Assembly (NCBI GenBank): GCA_033239525.1
Contig: BSYO01000013.1
Coordinates: forward strand, 10,130,501 to 10,194,500
DNA length: 64,000 bases
From: Nepenthes gracilis
Lineage: Eukaryota > Streptophyta > Magnoliopsida > Caryophyllales > Nepenthaceae
Reading direction: 5' to 3'
Under the pieces are notes generated by a model, which saw only the letters and a list, made by a program, of their open reading frames with translations, ran no database searches and was not told the DNA's origin. Of this stretch, positions 12,984 through 25,468 are shown piece after piece; positions within the stretch are counted from its first letter, which is position 1; each line of letters begins with the position of its first letter. A program made the translations under genes and the position numbers.

Positions 12984-14215
12984 TACATTAATTCCATGCA
13001 AGAAATAAGCTTATTAAAAATATATATATGTAAATCATTAGAGTTTTTTTGTTTTTTCACATTAAAGTGTCCATTAACATCAATTGAAATATTATAAGTC
13101 TAGCATCGCTTGCACTCATAAAATGGAAATCGTGACATTGAAGATTGGCAACACTAATGTGTTATTCTTAAGCATATTTATAGCTTCAAAATGGTTTTAA
13201 TAGAGGCACACAATATTTTGATAGAGGCAAAACAAAAGCACTCCAATGATAAGAGGGAATATGCTGTCATTGCTTGAATTTGTTGGAGATAAAGGAAATT
13301 TGATACAAGCATTGCTTATCAAGAATTGGTCATTAGTACATAATTCTTTAGGCATAGTCGATAGCTTCATTGTGTCCACAAGGAATCTAAGCCGTAAAAC
13401 AAAATTTGCTTATCACGGGTTGACTTATTACACCTTATTGGATCTTGCAATCTTCAATAAAATATCAAAAATCACAATTTCAGTGAATCAAACTATTAGT
13501 CGAATCATAAGAATGGGGATCCCATAGATAGAGAGATTCCATACAATCGCTTATCTACCTACATGGAGTCATCAGAGGGTCAGATCCATTGCTGACTAAG
13601 GGATTGGATATTGTACAATCTAAACTCAGACATTGACAACCATGGTCTAACCCACTTTGTCATATAAAATAGAGCAATCACGCAATCACAGTGACCACTA
13701 CATTTGTCACAGGCTATCCCACTTAATTGTTGGAAGACATAAAAAAGAAAATTATGAAACTCAATTGAATGTGTAGTAAGAAGAGGACCTTAAGCATAAC
13801 TAGGTACCTAAACAAGTTGAGTCTAGAGTTCATTGCACAAGCTCTATGACTCAACCCCTCAAAATTGAGCTTTATTTTGCTCGAATAAAACTAGACTGCC
13901 TTAAAACAGGCATACTCGATCTCATTCGAGTCAAATCGAACCCCAGATTCATGGTATTGTACAACTAGGAAGTATCTAGCATGCAATGGTGATAGTGAAA
14001 AATGTTTCAACATTACTTGAGGATAGTCATTGAAAGTCATAATCTGCATTCTGCAAACAATAAGCAAAGGGAGAGCTCGTGAATTAGGAAACCAGGCTTG
14101 AACAATATAGCCAAGTCAATTTGACAGCTTGATAACAAACAGGCTAGTCTTTCAAATGAAAAAAAAATAGATGTATTTCAAACAATTGAAAAAGAATTGA
14201 AAATGAAAAGCAGGA
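12981..14215. other. No gene recognised
   Basis: The open frames at 13246-13527 (plus) and 13197-13379 (minus) overlap each other and show no known motif. The composition is AT-rich without codon-like bias. I see no RNA gene or element border here. Confidence 0.4.
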
Positions 14216-15477
14216 TAGTGTTTGGTGCTTGGAAAAAGGCTTGGAATTAGAATTGGACAATCTAATTCAATTTTTTGTTTGGTTACATCAAAGTGAAAAA
14301 TAGTTAGAGACATCTTTCACAATTCAATGAATGAGCCTCTACAATTGCAAGTAAAAGAGACAGGAATTGAAGCATATCCCCCAAAAAAAAAAAAAAAAAC
14401 ACTTTCACAACCTCTTTAATAGGATGGAATAAAAATTCTATTCCTATATTATTCCTAATGGAATTACTATTACAATGTTTTGTTACTCTAATAGTAGGAA
14501 CAACAATTTCAAATGGAATTGTTGTTCCTTCAAAAAAAAGGAATAAAAATACCAATTCCCCATTGGTATTTTTTATTCTCAATTATCAAGAAATAATTTT
14601 TTCAAGATATTTTCCCTATTTATCCTTACCCCAAACTAAACTCGATTAAAATCAAATTTGGGTTGAACACAAGTCGATTTAGATGAAAATTTATAACTAC
14701 TAAATTAGATTGGGCCAGATATGTTTATAATCTAAATGGGGTTAGTTCGGGTTGGGACATAGATTTTTTTTATTTTTAAGTATTTTTCTTTAAAAATCTA
14801 TAGATATATAAAAAATAACTAAAATATAAAATATTTTAAAAATTTATAATATGTAAATTAAAATATTACTTAATTATATATTTAAAAATAAAATATTTAT
14901 ATAAAAACTATTAATTATACAAAGATATACCTACGTATATTTAAATAAAGAATTTTTATATAAAAATTAATAATTACACAAAAATATAATCTATTGATAT
15001 AATTATTTGAACTTGGTATTTATTTGAAATAAAAAATATATTTATAAAAAAATTCATAATCTAGGTCAGGTCGGCACTAATCAGTTATTTTTACCCATGA
15101 TCGTACCTTATCCAAAAATAATCGGGCCTTCTTGATTGTGTCCATTTATAATACTAATATAACTTTATCGAATCCTATAAAATTTTGAATTTGTAAGACC
15201 GAGCAAATCAGTTGATTTGATTTTGATCAGGTCTATCTGAACATTCTAATATATATTGGAATATTATTTCTTTAGGTAATGGTAAAATAGTCATTTCATA
15301 CTAATTTCTTGGTTATTTATTCTACTATTACCGTATACCAAATATTAAAAAATATATTTGTAATTGAAATTGACTAACCAAATAATAAAACATTAATTCT
15401 AAACTCTATTTTCATCTTATTTTATTCAATGAGAATAGTTATTCTATTTCTACCTCATTCCATTCTAACTAAACATA
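14216..15477. mobile_element. Possible MITE or MITE cluster, hairpin-rich, AT-rich
   Basis: The left end reads TAGTGTTTGGTGCTTGG. The right end, read inward on the other strand, gives TATGTTTAGTTAGAATGG. These are similar to each other and to the GTTTGG-type ends of plant non-autonomous DNA transposons rich in GGAATT words. Inside are two adjacent hairpins (14496-14529 and 14541-14578) and a very AT-rich core (14760-15060). No transposase frame is visible. The two ends may belong to separate elements, and no target duplication was confirmed. Confidence 0.35.
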
Positions 15478-16599
15478 GCATCAATGTTCTAGGCAAGACC
15501 ATCAATATCTCGCCAACTTCAAGATCCTACACCAAGCTCAACATCAAGCAACAAATGTTCATCACTGCCAGGTATGCGGCTCTCACCTTCTTTGACAATG
15601 TCTTTCCTTTTCTTTCTTTGTCTCCTTTTTGATACGAACGAAAAAGTATTTATCAATTCCAAGAAGACATTAAGGGCACAAAAGCATACACTTACTGACC
15701 ATACATCCTCAAAATAATGCATAACAAACAGCCAATCATTTTGCCAAGACAAAACAGACAAAAGAGACAAACAAAATCACCTAGACTTAATGACTTCCAA
15801 CAGTAAAGTCAGCCGGCATACAGAAGAATAATCAACCTTTTGTACATATATTGTTAGTGCCAACTGCCATCCTGTATGCAACTCAGAAATTTCACTGACA
15901 CTTCTTTGTGCCTGTTGATCTTTTGAGTAGCTTTTGATTCTTTGTGGCATCAATTGTAGAATATGGATTTGAAGAAGCTATGGTCGATTGTGTGACTTCA
16001 CATAATTATAGCTGATGTTAAAAAGCTGTGGAAGTTTTTCTTGTCTTGCCGATTCATTTTTTCTCTCATTTCCTTCTGTGAAACTATTAGTAGAAATGGC
16101 CATTCAGAATAGATTTCCTGAATTAGTTCTTCTATTACCTCTTGAAATCTTGATAAATGTGTATTCATGACTAAAACAATCTAACTTACCAGAAAGCCAA
16201 TGGTAAACACTCCAAATTAGAATCAGTCATGCTTTAAATAGGTTAGTTGTGCAGAAATTAGTCTGGATCTCCACTTCAAAATGGTGTCTAAGTTTTAATG
16301 AAATACAAACTATTTATGGCACCTAATTTAGATATTTTAAGGAGATAAAATTAAATTTCAGTACTCATTTCTCAAATTTACAAGTACCTCATAAATTCAG
16401 CTTATGAGAAACAAAAAGTTCTCATTAGGCATATCAATCTAGGACATACTAATCCTCATTAGACATCAATATATTAGACATAGCTATTCTAAATTCCAAA
16501 CTTTCCAGTGTGCATCCAAAGAATTGAATTTGGAATTGGATTATGAATTATAAATCCTACTAAACTTGTAATCTCCTGATTTTCGATTATGGCAAAGTA
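15478..16599. other. No gene recognised
   Basis: An 83-codon minus-strand frame (15519-15770) has a basic stretch RRQRKKRKDIVKEG, but I recognise no family and no flanking exon. The rest appears non-coding. Confidence 0.35.
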
Positions 16600-19250
16600 T
16601 GCTTAATGTGGTAATATCCTATTCCCTAGTTTGATTTGATCCTTAATCATGATGCATGTAAGGACATGTTCATAATGCATTTTATTCCTTATATGGGTAT
16701 AATTTTTTGTGTTACTTAGGAATTAATATCCTAATTATTTTTGGTTTGTCAATTTAATATCTTATGGGCTATATGGGATCAAAATTATCAAAACCTATGA
16801 CTTTCTCTAAAGGTGACCAGCTAAGAGAAATGTAAGGGGGTTTAGAAATTTTCCTGAGTTTTGAGTAGGTGCTTGTGTGGGTTAGTGTTGGATGACACAT
16901 ATGAGTAATGGGATTCCATATTGATGCCACATAAGATTAAGGAGCCAACTAAAATTATCCATAAAAAGCCACTAAGTGTTAAAGGCAAGTCATGCATCTA
17001 ACTTCTGTAAAGGGAAGTGGTGAGACTTAGTGGATAATTTATTAAAGATAAAGTGAAGTCTAAATCTTCATTTGCGCCCCATCAGCCTAGAGCTCTAAAG
17101 AAGGGAGAAAGGAGAAGAAAGCTTAGGAAAAAAGTAAGAAATAAGAAGTAAGAAATAAATGAAAGTTAGAAAATTGGAGGCAATCTTGTCTTAATTCTTG
17201 TAAGAAATTCTATACGTACACTTTCCCTGATTCCAACTATCAAATATTTTTTATCTTATCTCCAATTCATGATATATTTTGAATATGATTCAGAATTGTT
17301 GTTGGAAATAAATTAGCATGTGGTTATAGCTTGGAAATCATGTGTTGCGTGTCAAGTTATGGAAGCCGATTGTTGGGTAGGATGTTTCATTTGAGGTTGG
17401 CTTGAAGTTTTTCTTGAGCATGGAATTTCCAAAGATTTTTTATTTGAGTGACTTTTGATGGTTGTTCAAGTGGAGTATTTCCAAAGACCATTTGCTCAAG
17501 GTTTGCTCATTTTTGCTCCAGCCAAAGTATACCTGAATTATTTGGTTGAGCGTTGTAAATATGTGCTCGAGAATTGGAGGAGCAGGAGCTTTAGCACTAG
17601 CAGAATGGTGCTTTGGTTCTAGCGTGTTTCAAGCGTGGTTCGATATAACAGGCCGCAGAATGATTTGTTTGAAAGTCACTTTGTTGCTCTAGATTTGCCA
17701 TGTCATCAGGTAATAACAAAGCTTATTAGTAGGTCCCAATTGAGGCCTTTGATCCGCCGAAGAGTGACACATCAAATCATGAGAAGACTTGAGGTGGTTT
17801 CTTGAAGACCTTTTGTTGTCTCATGAGTAACTGAGATGCTTTCTCTTCACATTTGCAATCAAATTTGGAGGAGCTTTGGTATAAATGAAAGAGGAGAAAC
17901 AAGTGAGTGTTTGGTGAAAGAAAATGAAGAATTTCCTTCGCAAAGTTGATCATTAGTAAGGCATGTAAATTTCAGGACTTCCTCTGTTTTGAAAGTAAAT
18001 TCCATGGTTTTTCTCCCTCCTCTTTTGTTGAAATTATGAATTTTGCTATAAATTCCTTGTTTCCTTTTGTTTGAATATGCTATGTCTCTTCATATTTGCC
18101 TTCCTTAGCAAGAAGTCTTGTTGTTATGGCTTCCATCTTCGCAATCCACATTTTTTTTCCTTTGAATTTGTCACGTTTGCTTCCAATTGGTTCACAAACT
18201 TCTAATTTCTTGTATTTTAGGAAGCCTTTCAAAAAGAATAACTCATTTCCATCATGATTCCAAAGTCATATTTGCTCATATTTTGCTTAGCCATGACTTT
18301 GGTTTATTTCTTTAGAGTTTGGTCTAAGTTCCTTTGTTAACTTTGTTCATGATCTATATGGATGGGTTAAGGACAATGTGAGAAAATACTTAAGTATCAA
18401 AAAATATGGACTTTGGGGATCCTTATTGTAGGCTAGATTATACAAGGTCCGATTTATTCTAGTTGTTATGCAAGGATCATTTTTATAAATATACCCTTAT
18501 ATAGAGCTTCCATTTGAATTGCAATGAACTTCTTTCATGAAAATGCTTCATATGCCATGTTTCATGATTCCCTACATAATTGCTTTCCATAAAACGAAAT
18601 CTTGCTCCTTACCATTATGGAAATGTCCTAAATGTGGAGATATTATTTGAAACATTTGAACCATTGATTTGTTTAAGAAAAAGAAAGGATTTGATATAGT
18701 TGTAACACGTTCATCTATATCTTGTATAAACTTTTGAGATAGTCCACACATGGGTTATACTAGCAGCATGTGGTTGTGTTTATAGGGTTATAATATATAG
18801 ATATACCAACCTTCCACTTTAGCCCTACCAATAAGGATAATTGTCGGCCAATGGTTCAAACATTTGGGAGTTCTTTTAATGGTTTTTCCATTGTCTATCT
18901 TATTGGTTTATGACTTTTCAAACTCTATTTGACATTGATTCGATCGTCATATTTATGGTCCTTTGTTGCATTTTGAGCTTCATTGTCTTTCTAGGCCTTT
19001 AATATTTACTTCTATTGTTCATGTACATATTTGTTAAGCTTTGGCTCACTCTTAACATTTTTCCACTTTTCAAATCTAGTGGTATAGGCATATGAAAGAG
19101 ACTGAATTTGGAGATGGGCTGAGTTGATGACTGTCAGACTTTTGTGGAGAGTTTTCTATATTATTACATTGGAAATCTTGTAGTATATGTAATAAGTATA
19201 ATTATGAAATGGATACTGTATGATGTTCCTATGGTATATGACGACACAAC
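16600..19250 (+). repeat. Possible old long LTR or leader of a gypsy element
   Basis: There is no open frame of note across 2.6 kb. A GA-rich tract at about 17095-17165 resembles the transcribed leader of gypsy LTRs, as in solo LTR C. Near 18410-18470 is a GGGGATCC and GTAGGCTAGATTATACAAGG stretch, and near 19130-19175 a TTTTGTGGAGAGTTTTCTATATTATTA stretch; both look like long gypsy LTRs remembered from other plants. No matching second copy, primer site or target duplication is in the window. Treat this as a weak call. Confidence 0.25.
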
Positions 19251-20375
19251 GGAAGTGTAATAGTTAATCATTGATGAAAGAACTTAGTGCAGCGTCATTA
19301 GTTGAGAAGATATGCTTATGCTTATGTTATGTCCACTTCATGATGAAACCATAATCAAGCATCAATTTAATAGGTATAGGTGTATAGCTAATTCTAAAAT
19401 CTTAACATTTCATTTAAGGCTAAAAATTGAATCAGTATTGGATTATGATTTACAAATCCATGTAATGATTCCTTCCGTGACCCAAACAACAAAATTTTAA
19501 TTTGAACCAAATAAAATTTCCACATTATTAGAATTCCGAAAGAAATTTTGTCAACTAATTCCAATTATATAGTCTATATGCAGCCATAGGTTAAATATTA
19601 ATTGATATATATTGATTTTATAAGATTACGATACCAGAAAATTATTATAATATATTACCATATCGGAGAAATATTACAATTTATTGACTGATATTTTCAA
19701 TACTAGCTAATGCAACCAATGTGACCAATTTCTCCACCAATAGAATAAAACAAAATTTTCTTTTATAATTCCTCACTACCTAGAGTCAGTATTCGGTTCC
19801 CTTGCTTCCTTCTTCAAAACTTTCTTCTATCCTCAAATTAAATCAAAATATGCCCAAGGCTTAATCGAACAAGTCCAAATAGAGTTCATCTTCTAAAATC
19901 TTACGTTTTGTTGTAGATCGAAGATTAAAGACGAGATTTTTTGCGAATAGTTCACAGTAAGATTTTCATTTTGTATGCTTTTTTTCTTCCTTCTTTCGTT
20001 TGCTTGATTTGCTTGAATGAAGTGTTTCTCATGCAAATCTATGGATTTGTTAACAATAATAAGGTCATTTTGCTACTTGTTATTGATTATTTGTTACTAA
20101 GATGTTGATTCTTAGTTCCATGAAATAAACTCATCAAATAAATAAAAAATAACAAAATATAGTTAAATTTTAGTATATAACTCAATTATGATGTGGTTAA
20201 TAAAAACAATTTATGTGTATAACGTACTATATTGATATGTCTTGTGCCCGATAAGTTGATATTGAAACAGACACAACCAATACAGATATTTTAATTCATA
20301 TATGGAAATATTTTTTCAGAATGTCAAGCCTCAAAACAAAAGGCACACATTAATTAAACCAAACTACTCATTTTT
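19251..20375. other. No gene recognised
   Basis: This is AT-rich DNA with GATA/ATATTGG-type words near 19600-19690 and 20220-20300 like those near 12050-12360. No coding motif was seen. Confidence 0.4.
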
Positions 20376-20623
20376 CCCAAGTGAGACCAACTACACAAAT
20401 TTATCACTTCCATTCAACTCTACTAAAGATCTTATCCTCTGCTAGATCTAAATGTTCAAGATCCTGAAAGTGATTTCTTTCAAACTCTTCTTTAGTCTTC
20501 CCAAGTGAGATCAACTACATGAATTAATTGCCTCCATTCAACTCTACCGAAGATCTTATCCTTTGCTAGATCTAAATGTTCAAGATCCTGCTGGCGATTT
20601 CTTTTAAATTCATCTTTATTCTT
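20376..20623. repeat. Tandem duplication, two units of 124 bp
   Basis: Unit 1 starts at 20376 and unit 2 at 20500; both begin CCCAAGTGAGA. They share the blocks CATTCAACTCTAC, AGATCTTATCCT and CTAGATCTAAATGTTCAAGA in the same order, with scattered substitutions. Unit 2 runs into the open frame at 20572-20871. The duplication is direct and local. Confidence 0.8.
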
Positions 20624-20871
20624 CCACCACCTCTTTTACTAGAAGCATTTTCCAAGCTATCACATCTACTAACAAACATGTAGAAGGTCATGCTCAGGAT
20701 GGGCACCACTTCTAACACTTCCCATATTTTTCTTTGTACTGGTGCCACTCCAAATTTATCCTTTATAGCATCATGCATACTCTCTATCTCCATGTATGAC
20801 CATTGATATATCTCAACATCTTCATCTTTGGCACAGCTATTTGTTGAACAGCTAGTCTTAATTGTCAACAT
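20572..20871 (-). CDS. Unrecognised 99-codon open frame, possibly a gene fragment
   Basis: The frame begins MLTIKTSCSTNSCAK and has a hydrophobic middle (VLEVVPILSMTFYMFVS) and a basic end (KRGGGRIKMN). I do not recognise the family. The upstream minus-strand DNA (to about 21050) also reads as protein-like for short distances in shifting frames, which suggests a decayed exon or captured fragment. It lies just left of element A's CACCT target duplication and thus on the far side of A from the MGSACC exon, on the same strand. I cannot show that the two belong together. Confidence 0.2.
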   Translation of the reverse strand: MLTIKTSCSTNSCAKDEDVEIYQWSYMEIESMHDAIKDKFGVAPVQRKIWEVLEVVPILSMTFYMFVSRCDSLENASSKRGGGRIKMNLKEIASRILNI

Positions 20872-21057
20872 CTTTTACGTAGAAGAAATCACTAGCCGGA
20901 CCAATTTGGCAGGCCCTTTAATCAAGCATACAAATGATTCTTGGAGCTTCCTTTCAGAGGAGCAGGACTTTGCTTTTCATTTTGCAATTGTAGTGGGAGA
21001 ACTTCAAATAATCCTTCGCATGTCTGCATTGCACCCAAATGACTAAGAGCAAGGTAC
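20872..21057. other. Left flank of element A
   Basis: Short protein-like pieces in shifting frames occur on the minus strand. No family was recognised. Confidence 0.3.
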
Positions 21058-21062
21058 CACCT
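21058..21062. repeat. Target-site duplication of element A, left copy (CACCT)
   Basis: CACCT directly precedes the TG end of element A's outer LTR and is repeated exactly at 34672-34676. Confidence 0.9.
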
Positions 21063-21529
21063 TGTAGCAACACCATATAAACTAAAAAATGTCCAATGTA
21101 AATTCTGAAGACTTGAAGCTTCCATTTGCAAGTGTGAACCCCCCCCCCCCAAAAAAAAAAGTTTGAAGCGCCCAATTCAAGAAGGAAGCCAATCTTCAAA
21201 ATAAGCTACGAAGATAAGTTTTTCCATGAAATCTTCTCCTCCCCCCCACCATTACCTATATATAGAATTTTTAATATATTTCCTACCAATTAACAGAATC
21301 ATTCTTGTTGCAGGGAATAAAAAGAAGTTAAAGAAAAATAATAGGGATAAGCCGCTGGGAATTAATTCACATTTGTACTGACTTGCAATGCTCAATGTGC
21401 CAGCCCACTTGCCCCACATGCCCAGTGTGTGCTTTATTTGGATGGCTGAGATCCTTCCCATCTGGATGGTCCCTCTCATTCCATCTACCCCCTTTTTGGG
21501 AATTCTCTTTGCTCTTTCATGTGCTTTGG
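21063..21529 (-). repeat. Element A 3' LTR, distal part
   Basis: This matches 31901-32340 of the 5' LTR in order and orientation; both contain ACTTGAAGCTTCCA, TTTTTCCATGA and AAGAAAAATAATAGGGAT. It is cut at 21529 by element B, whose TTTGG target duplication is at 21525-21529. A C12-A10 homopolymer pair at 21139-21160 is private to this copy. Confidence 0.9.
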
Positions 21530-22335
21530 TGTTGGGACTTTAGGTGACTCCCGTGTGGGAAGTGGCCAGAATGAAAGAAGGCCGGAGTAGTATTCGCTCA
21601 GCCGGAATGGAAGAAGGCCGGAGTGGTTTTCACTTGGTCGGAATGGAAGAAGGCCGAAGTGGTTTTCACATGGCTAGAATGGAGGAAGATCCGGAGTGGA
21701 ACTTCCGGAGAGCTTTACAAGGCCGGAGAAGTGAAAACTTGCCGAGTGATAAAGTCGCAAGAAAGGTCAACTACTGACAAAGGAAGACAGCATGTCTGAA
21801 AAGGCTAACCTGCAAAATTTGGGTAGACAGCAGACTTTGCAGATAAAAAAGTTGACTTTTAGAGCTGAAAGCCGTTTTGCAGAGTAGGTCAACTTCTCCC
21901 GGCAGGAAAACTTCATGCAGAGTAGGTGGTAGGCTTTGCAGTGCACACCACCACTTTGCAGAAGTAGGTCACCCGGAGCACATGTGTATATATGCGTGAA
22001 TGATGTGCGAAGAAGGTGAAAGATTGTCAGCAGTGAGTGAGAAAGAGAAAAACAAAGAGAGAACACAATGAGTCGCCATTTTTACTCTTATATTCTGCTC
22101 TTGCTCTATTCTTAGCTCCCCAAGGGCTTGTGTAGCGAGAGTTTTTGTAACTAAATTTACATAGTGAAATTATTTTCGAACTAAGTGTCCCGTAATTTTT
22201 TCCTCTTATTCAGAAAAGGGTTTCTACGTAAAATTGGACATTCCAATTCTCTCCTTTCTCTTTGTTGTACGTGTGTGTACCTGTTATCTTTGTCCTCTTA
22301 ATTTCACTGACTGACCGGCATTCTTTTCCCTAACA
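21530..22335 (+). repeat. Element B 5' LTR (806 bp) with four copies of a 36-bp repeat
   Basis: It begins TGTTGGGAC and ends CCCTAACA. Bases about 21549-21690 carry about four units built on GGAATGGAAGAAGGCCGGAG. A TATA-like GTGTATATATGCG lies at about 21983-21995. Confidence 0.92.
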
Positions 22336-22337
22336 AG

Positions 22338-22350
22338 TGGTATCAGAGAC
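22338..22350 (+). other. Element B primer-binding site (initiator tRNA-Met type)
   Basis: TGGTATCAGAGAC begins two bases after the 5' LTR. TGGTATCAGAG is the usual plant initiator tRNA-Met primer site. Confidence 0.85.
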
Positions 22351-22378
22351 AGATTATTCGTGCCGGTGTTAAAATCTG

Positions 22379-23120
22379 TTGAAACCGATGGAGGTGGGAA
22401 ACAAGGTGATCTGTTTGAATGGCACAAATTATGATACTTGGAAGAGTAAGACGGCTGACTTGCTATTTGTGAAGACAATGCATCTTCCAGTATTCGCAGT
22501 TCAAAAGCTTGACGCGAAATCAGAGGAAGAATGGGGTTTTGAGAACAAACAGGTTTGTGGCTACATTCAACGGTTTGTGGACGACGTGTACAATCATATT
22601 CGAAATGAGACAGATGCAAAGACACTATGGGAGAAGCTAGAAACTCTCTATACTTCTAAGACCGGTAATAACAAGCTATTTCACTTGAATAAATTGATGT
22701 ACGTGAAGTACAAAAAGGGAATGCTCGTTGCTAACCACCTAAATGAGTTTCAATGGTGCGTTGACCGGCTGAATGGCATAGGTATCAAATTCGAAGACAA
22801 AGTGTTGGGTTTGTGGCTTCTAACGACTCTGCCAGACTCCTAAGAGATGATACAAATCACCATAGTCAATACTGTTCCAAATAGTATGGTGACCCTAGAA
22901 ATGGCAAAAGGAGCTGTGCTAAACGAGGAGATAAAGCGTCAATTGTAGGCCTCTTCTTCCTCTCAGCACTCCGACTTATTGGTCACGGAGTCCCGGGGAA
23001 TGAGTGAAGGACGTGGCCCAAAGTCTAGAGAGAAGGGTCACAACAAGTCCCAGTCAAGATACCAAAACCTCGAGTGTCATTACTGCGGGAAGAAAAGACA
23101 CATCAAGAAACATTGTTAAA
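22379..23120 (+). pseudogene. Element B gag (capsid and zinc knuckle), broken
   Basis: The first part is open for 154 codons (22388 on begins MEVGNKVICLNGTNYDTWK), which matches the copia gag start where a short motif precedes a YxxW box. Stops at about 22841 and 22948 break it. In the same frame, 23075-23116 encodes a zinc knuckle CHYCGKKRHIKKHC with all four ligands (CX2CX4HX4C). The protein would package the element RNA into cytoplasmic particles. The downstream protease is in another frame, so a frameshift has also accumulated. Confidence 0.85.
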
Positions 23121-23229
23121 AGTGAAAATGTGACAATAACAGAGAAGGAGAATAAAGCCGAGAAGGGACGAGGTAAGGAGAAGGTCTCAATCTCAATAGT
23201 CATCGGAGGAAATCTCTTGTTGACATGTG

Positions 23230-23630
23230 ACGTAGAGGATGTGGTAAACTTGACCGATCATAAGTCCAACTGGGTGGTGAATACAGGTGCTTCACTCCAT
23301 GCCACATCTAGAAAGGAACTGTTCACATTTTATACTCCAAGAGATTTTAGAGTGATAAAGATGAAAAATAAAGGAACATCCCGGGTCATTGGCAGAGGTG
23401 ACGTATCACTTGTCACCAACAATGGGATGAGGTTGTTGTTGAAAGACGTCCGGTATGTGCCTAATATCCAGTTGAACATAATCTCAGCCGGCAGGCTAGA
23501 CAATGAAGGGTATTGCAACACCTTCTGTGAGGGAGCATGGAGATTGACTAGAGGGTCTTTAGTCGTTACCCGTGGAAAAAGGTCTCTGACCTGCATGTGG
23601 TACAAGCCTCTATTGCGGCCGAAGAAATGA
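23230..23630 (+). pseudogene. Element B protease, catalytic Asp replaced by Asn
   Basis: The open frame covering 23004-23630 includes NWVVNTGASLHATSRKELF, the position of the aspartic protease motif D-T-G-A/S. The codon at 23280-23282 is AAT (Asn) where the family has Asp; a single G-to-A change would explain it. RVIGRGDVSL and DVRYVPNIQLNIISAGRL follow, as in TNT1-like proteases. The enzyme would mature the Gag-Pol polyprotein, but this copy lacks its nucleophile. Confidence 0.85.
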
Positions 23631-23639
23631 ATGTTACTA

Positions 23640-24460
23640 GCTGTGAGGGGTCCTTAGATTTATAGCATCATCAGTTGGGCCACATGAGTGAAAAAGAGTT
23701 GACAATCTTGCCAGGAATGGCCTTATTCCAGGAGTAAAAGAGATCGGCTTGAGGACTTGCCCTCATTGCATGGCGGGGAAGCAAAGACAAGTCTCATTCC
23801 GAGAAGACTCGTCCACCAAAAAGGCCAAACCACTTGAACTGGTACACATTGATGTGTGTGGGCCGTTCAAAGAGAAGTCAATTGGAGGAGCACAATACTT
23901 TGTCTCATTCATTGACGACTACTTGAGAAAGTTGTGAGTGTATCCACTTAAGATTAATGACCAAGTTTTTGAAATATTTGAGCATTTTTATACTTTGGTT
24001 AAACGACAGACGGGAAGGAAATTGAAGTGCCTTTGAAATGATAATGGTGGTGAATACATTGGAGCTTTTGATACCTATTGCCGATCTCATGGTATTCGAC
24101 ATCAGAAGACACTATCGAAGACACCACAGTTGAATGGGGTGGCTGAGCAAATTAATCGCATGCTGATAGAAAGAGTCAGATGTGTACTCTTTAAAGCAAA
24201 GCTCCTCGGAACATTTTGGGCAAAGGTATTGAGAACTGCAACCTACGTCATCAATAGATCACCGTCTGGCCCTCTAAATGGAGAAGTCTCAGAGAAGATG
24301 TGGTCCAAAAAAGAAGTGGCTTATGGCAACCTTCAGGTATTTGGGTGCAAGACATTCGTCCACGTCCTAAAAGATGAAAGGATAAAGTTGGAGCCGAAGA
24401 CAATGCAATGTGTTTTCTTGGGCTATGGGGAAGATGAGTAGGGATTTAGACTCTATGACC
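23640..24460 (+). pseudogene. Element B integrase, broken
   Basis: Bases 23749-23934 encode CPHCMAGKQRQVSF, LELVHIDVCGPF and YFVSFIDDY: the zinc-binding end and the first catalytic Asp. A stop at 23935 follows. NDNGGEY near 24040 gives the second Asp, after a TGA. The open part 24130-24441 gives LNGVAEQINRMLIERVRC with the catalytic Glu, then LQVFGCKTFVHV. Integrase would insert the cDNA into host DNA. Several stops sit where sense CAG or CGA codons would be expected, so they look like C-to-T decay. Confidence 0.85.
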
Positions 24461-24676
24461 CAACTGAGAAAAGGCTTATCAGATCAAGGGACGTGGTGTT
24501 TGTTGATAACGAAACTATTGATGACATTGGCAAAGAGAAGGCCATGTCAGGGACCGGTCGGATTGATAAAATAAGTACTAATATTATCCGACCGACACTT
24601 CTCTGTTAAGAGGTTGACGGCCAAGGTGTGGTCAGAGAAGACCATGAGGAGATACTAGCGCCGAACGAACATAAGG

Positions 24677-25440
24677 ATGGCGAAAACGCTGCAGAGCCGG
24701 TCAAGATCATTTCTATCCTGGCGATCTTCAAGAAATCGACGGCTATCTGTTTGCCTGTCAGCCAGTGAGTATGTTTTGCTCACTAATGGAGAAGAGTTGG
24801 AAAGCTTTAAAGAAGCCATGGAAGGCGAACACAATACAAAATGGAAAGAAGCCATGCAGGATGAGATGGGCTCGTTGCATGAGAACCATACGTTTGAGCT
24901 GGCTGAATTGCCGAAGAGGAAGCAAGTCCTAAAAAACAATGAGGTCTTCCACATGAAGACTGATGAAAGCATCTCGCAACTGAGGTACAAGGCGAGGCTG
25001 GTGATGAAAGGATTTAACCAGCAAAAGGGTGTCGACTTTGATGAGATTTTTGCCCCTACTATGAAAATGTCTTCTATTCGAGTGGTGCTTGGATTGTCCG
25101 CCGTCGTTGACTTAAAGGTGGAATAGCTGGATGTACGGACGGCTTTTCTGCATAGTGATCTTGAGGAGAAGATCTATATAGAGTAGTCAGAAGGATTCTG
25201 AGTTTAAGGGAAGGAACACTTGGTGTGTTGTCTGAAGAAAAGCCTATATGGGCTAAAGCAAGCCCCGAGACAAGGGTACTAGAAGTTTGAGTTTGTTATG
25301 GTGGATTGAGGCTACTGAAGGACTACTTCAGACCACTATGTCTTTGTTCAAAGATTTTTGGAAGATGATTTTGTCATTCTCCTACTCTATGTAGATGATA
25401 TGCTAATAGTTGGGTAAAATGTCTCTCAGATCACCAAATT
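24677..25440 (+). pseudogene. Element B reverse transcriptase, broken
   Basis: Bases 24820-25120 encode EGEHNTKWKEAMQDEMGSL, YKARLVMKGFNQQKGVDFDEIF and KMSSIRVVLGL, the N-terminal copia RT signature. A TAG at 25124 follows. Further pieces (LKKSLYGLK-type region near 25230-25265) are interrupted. The active-site box LLYVDDMLIVG is intact at about 25385-25415 and is followed directly by TAA. The enzyme would copy genomic RNA into DNA. Confidence 0.87.
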
Positions 25441-25468
25441 GAAGCGATAGCTTGGGAAATCCTTTGCC

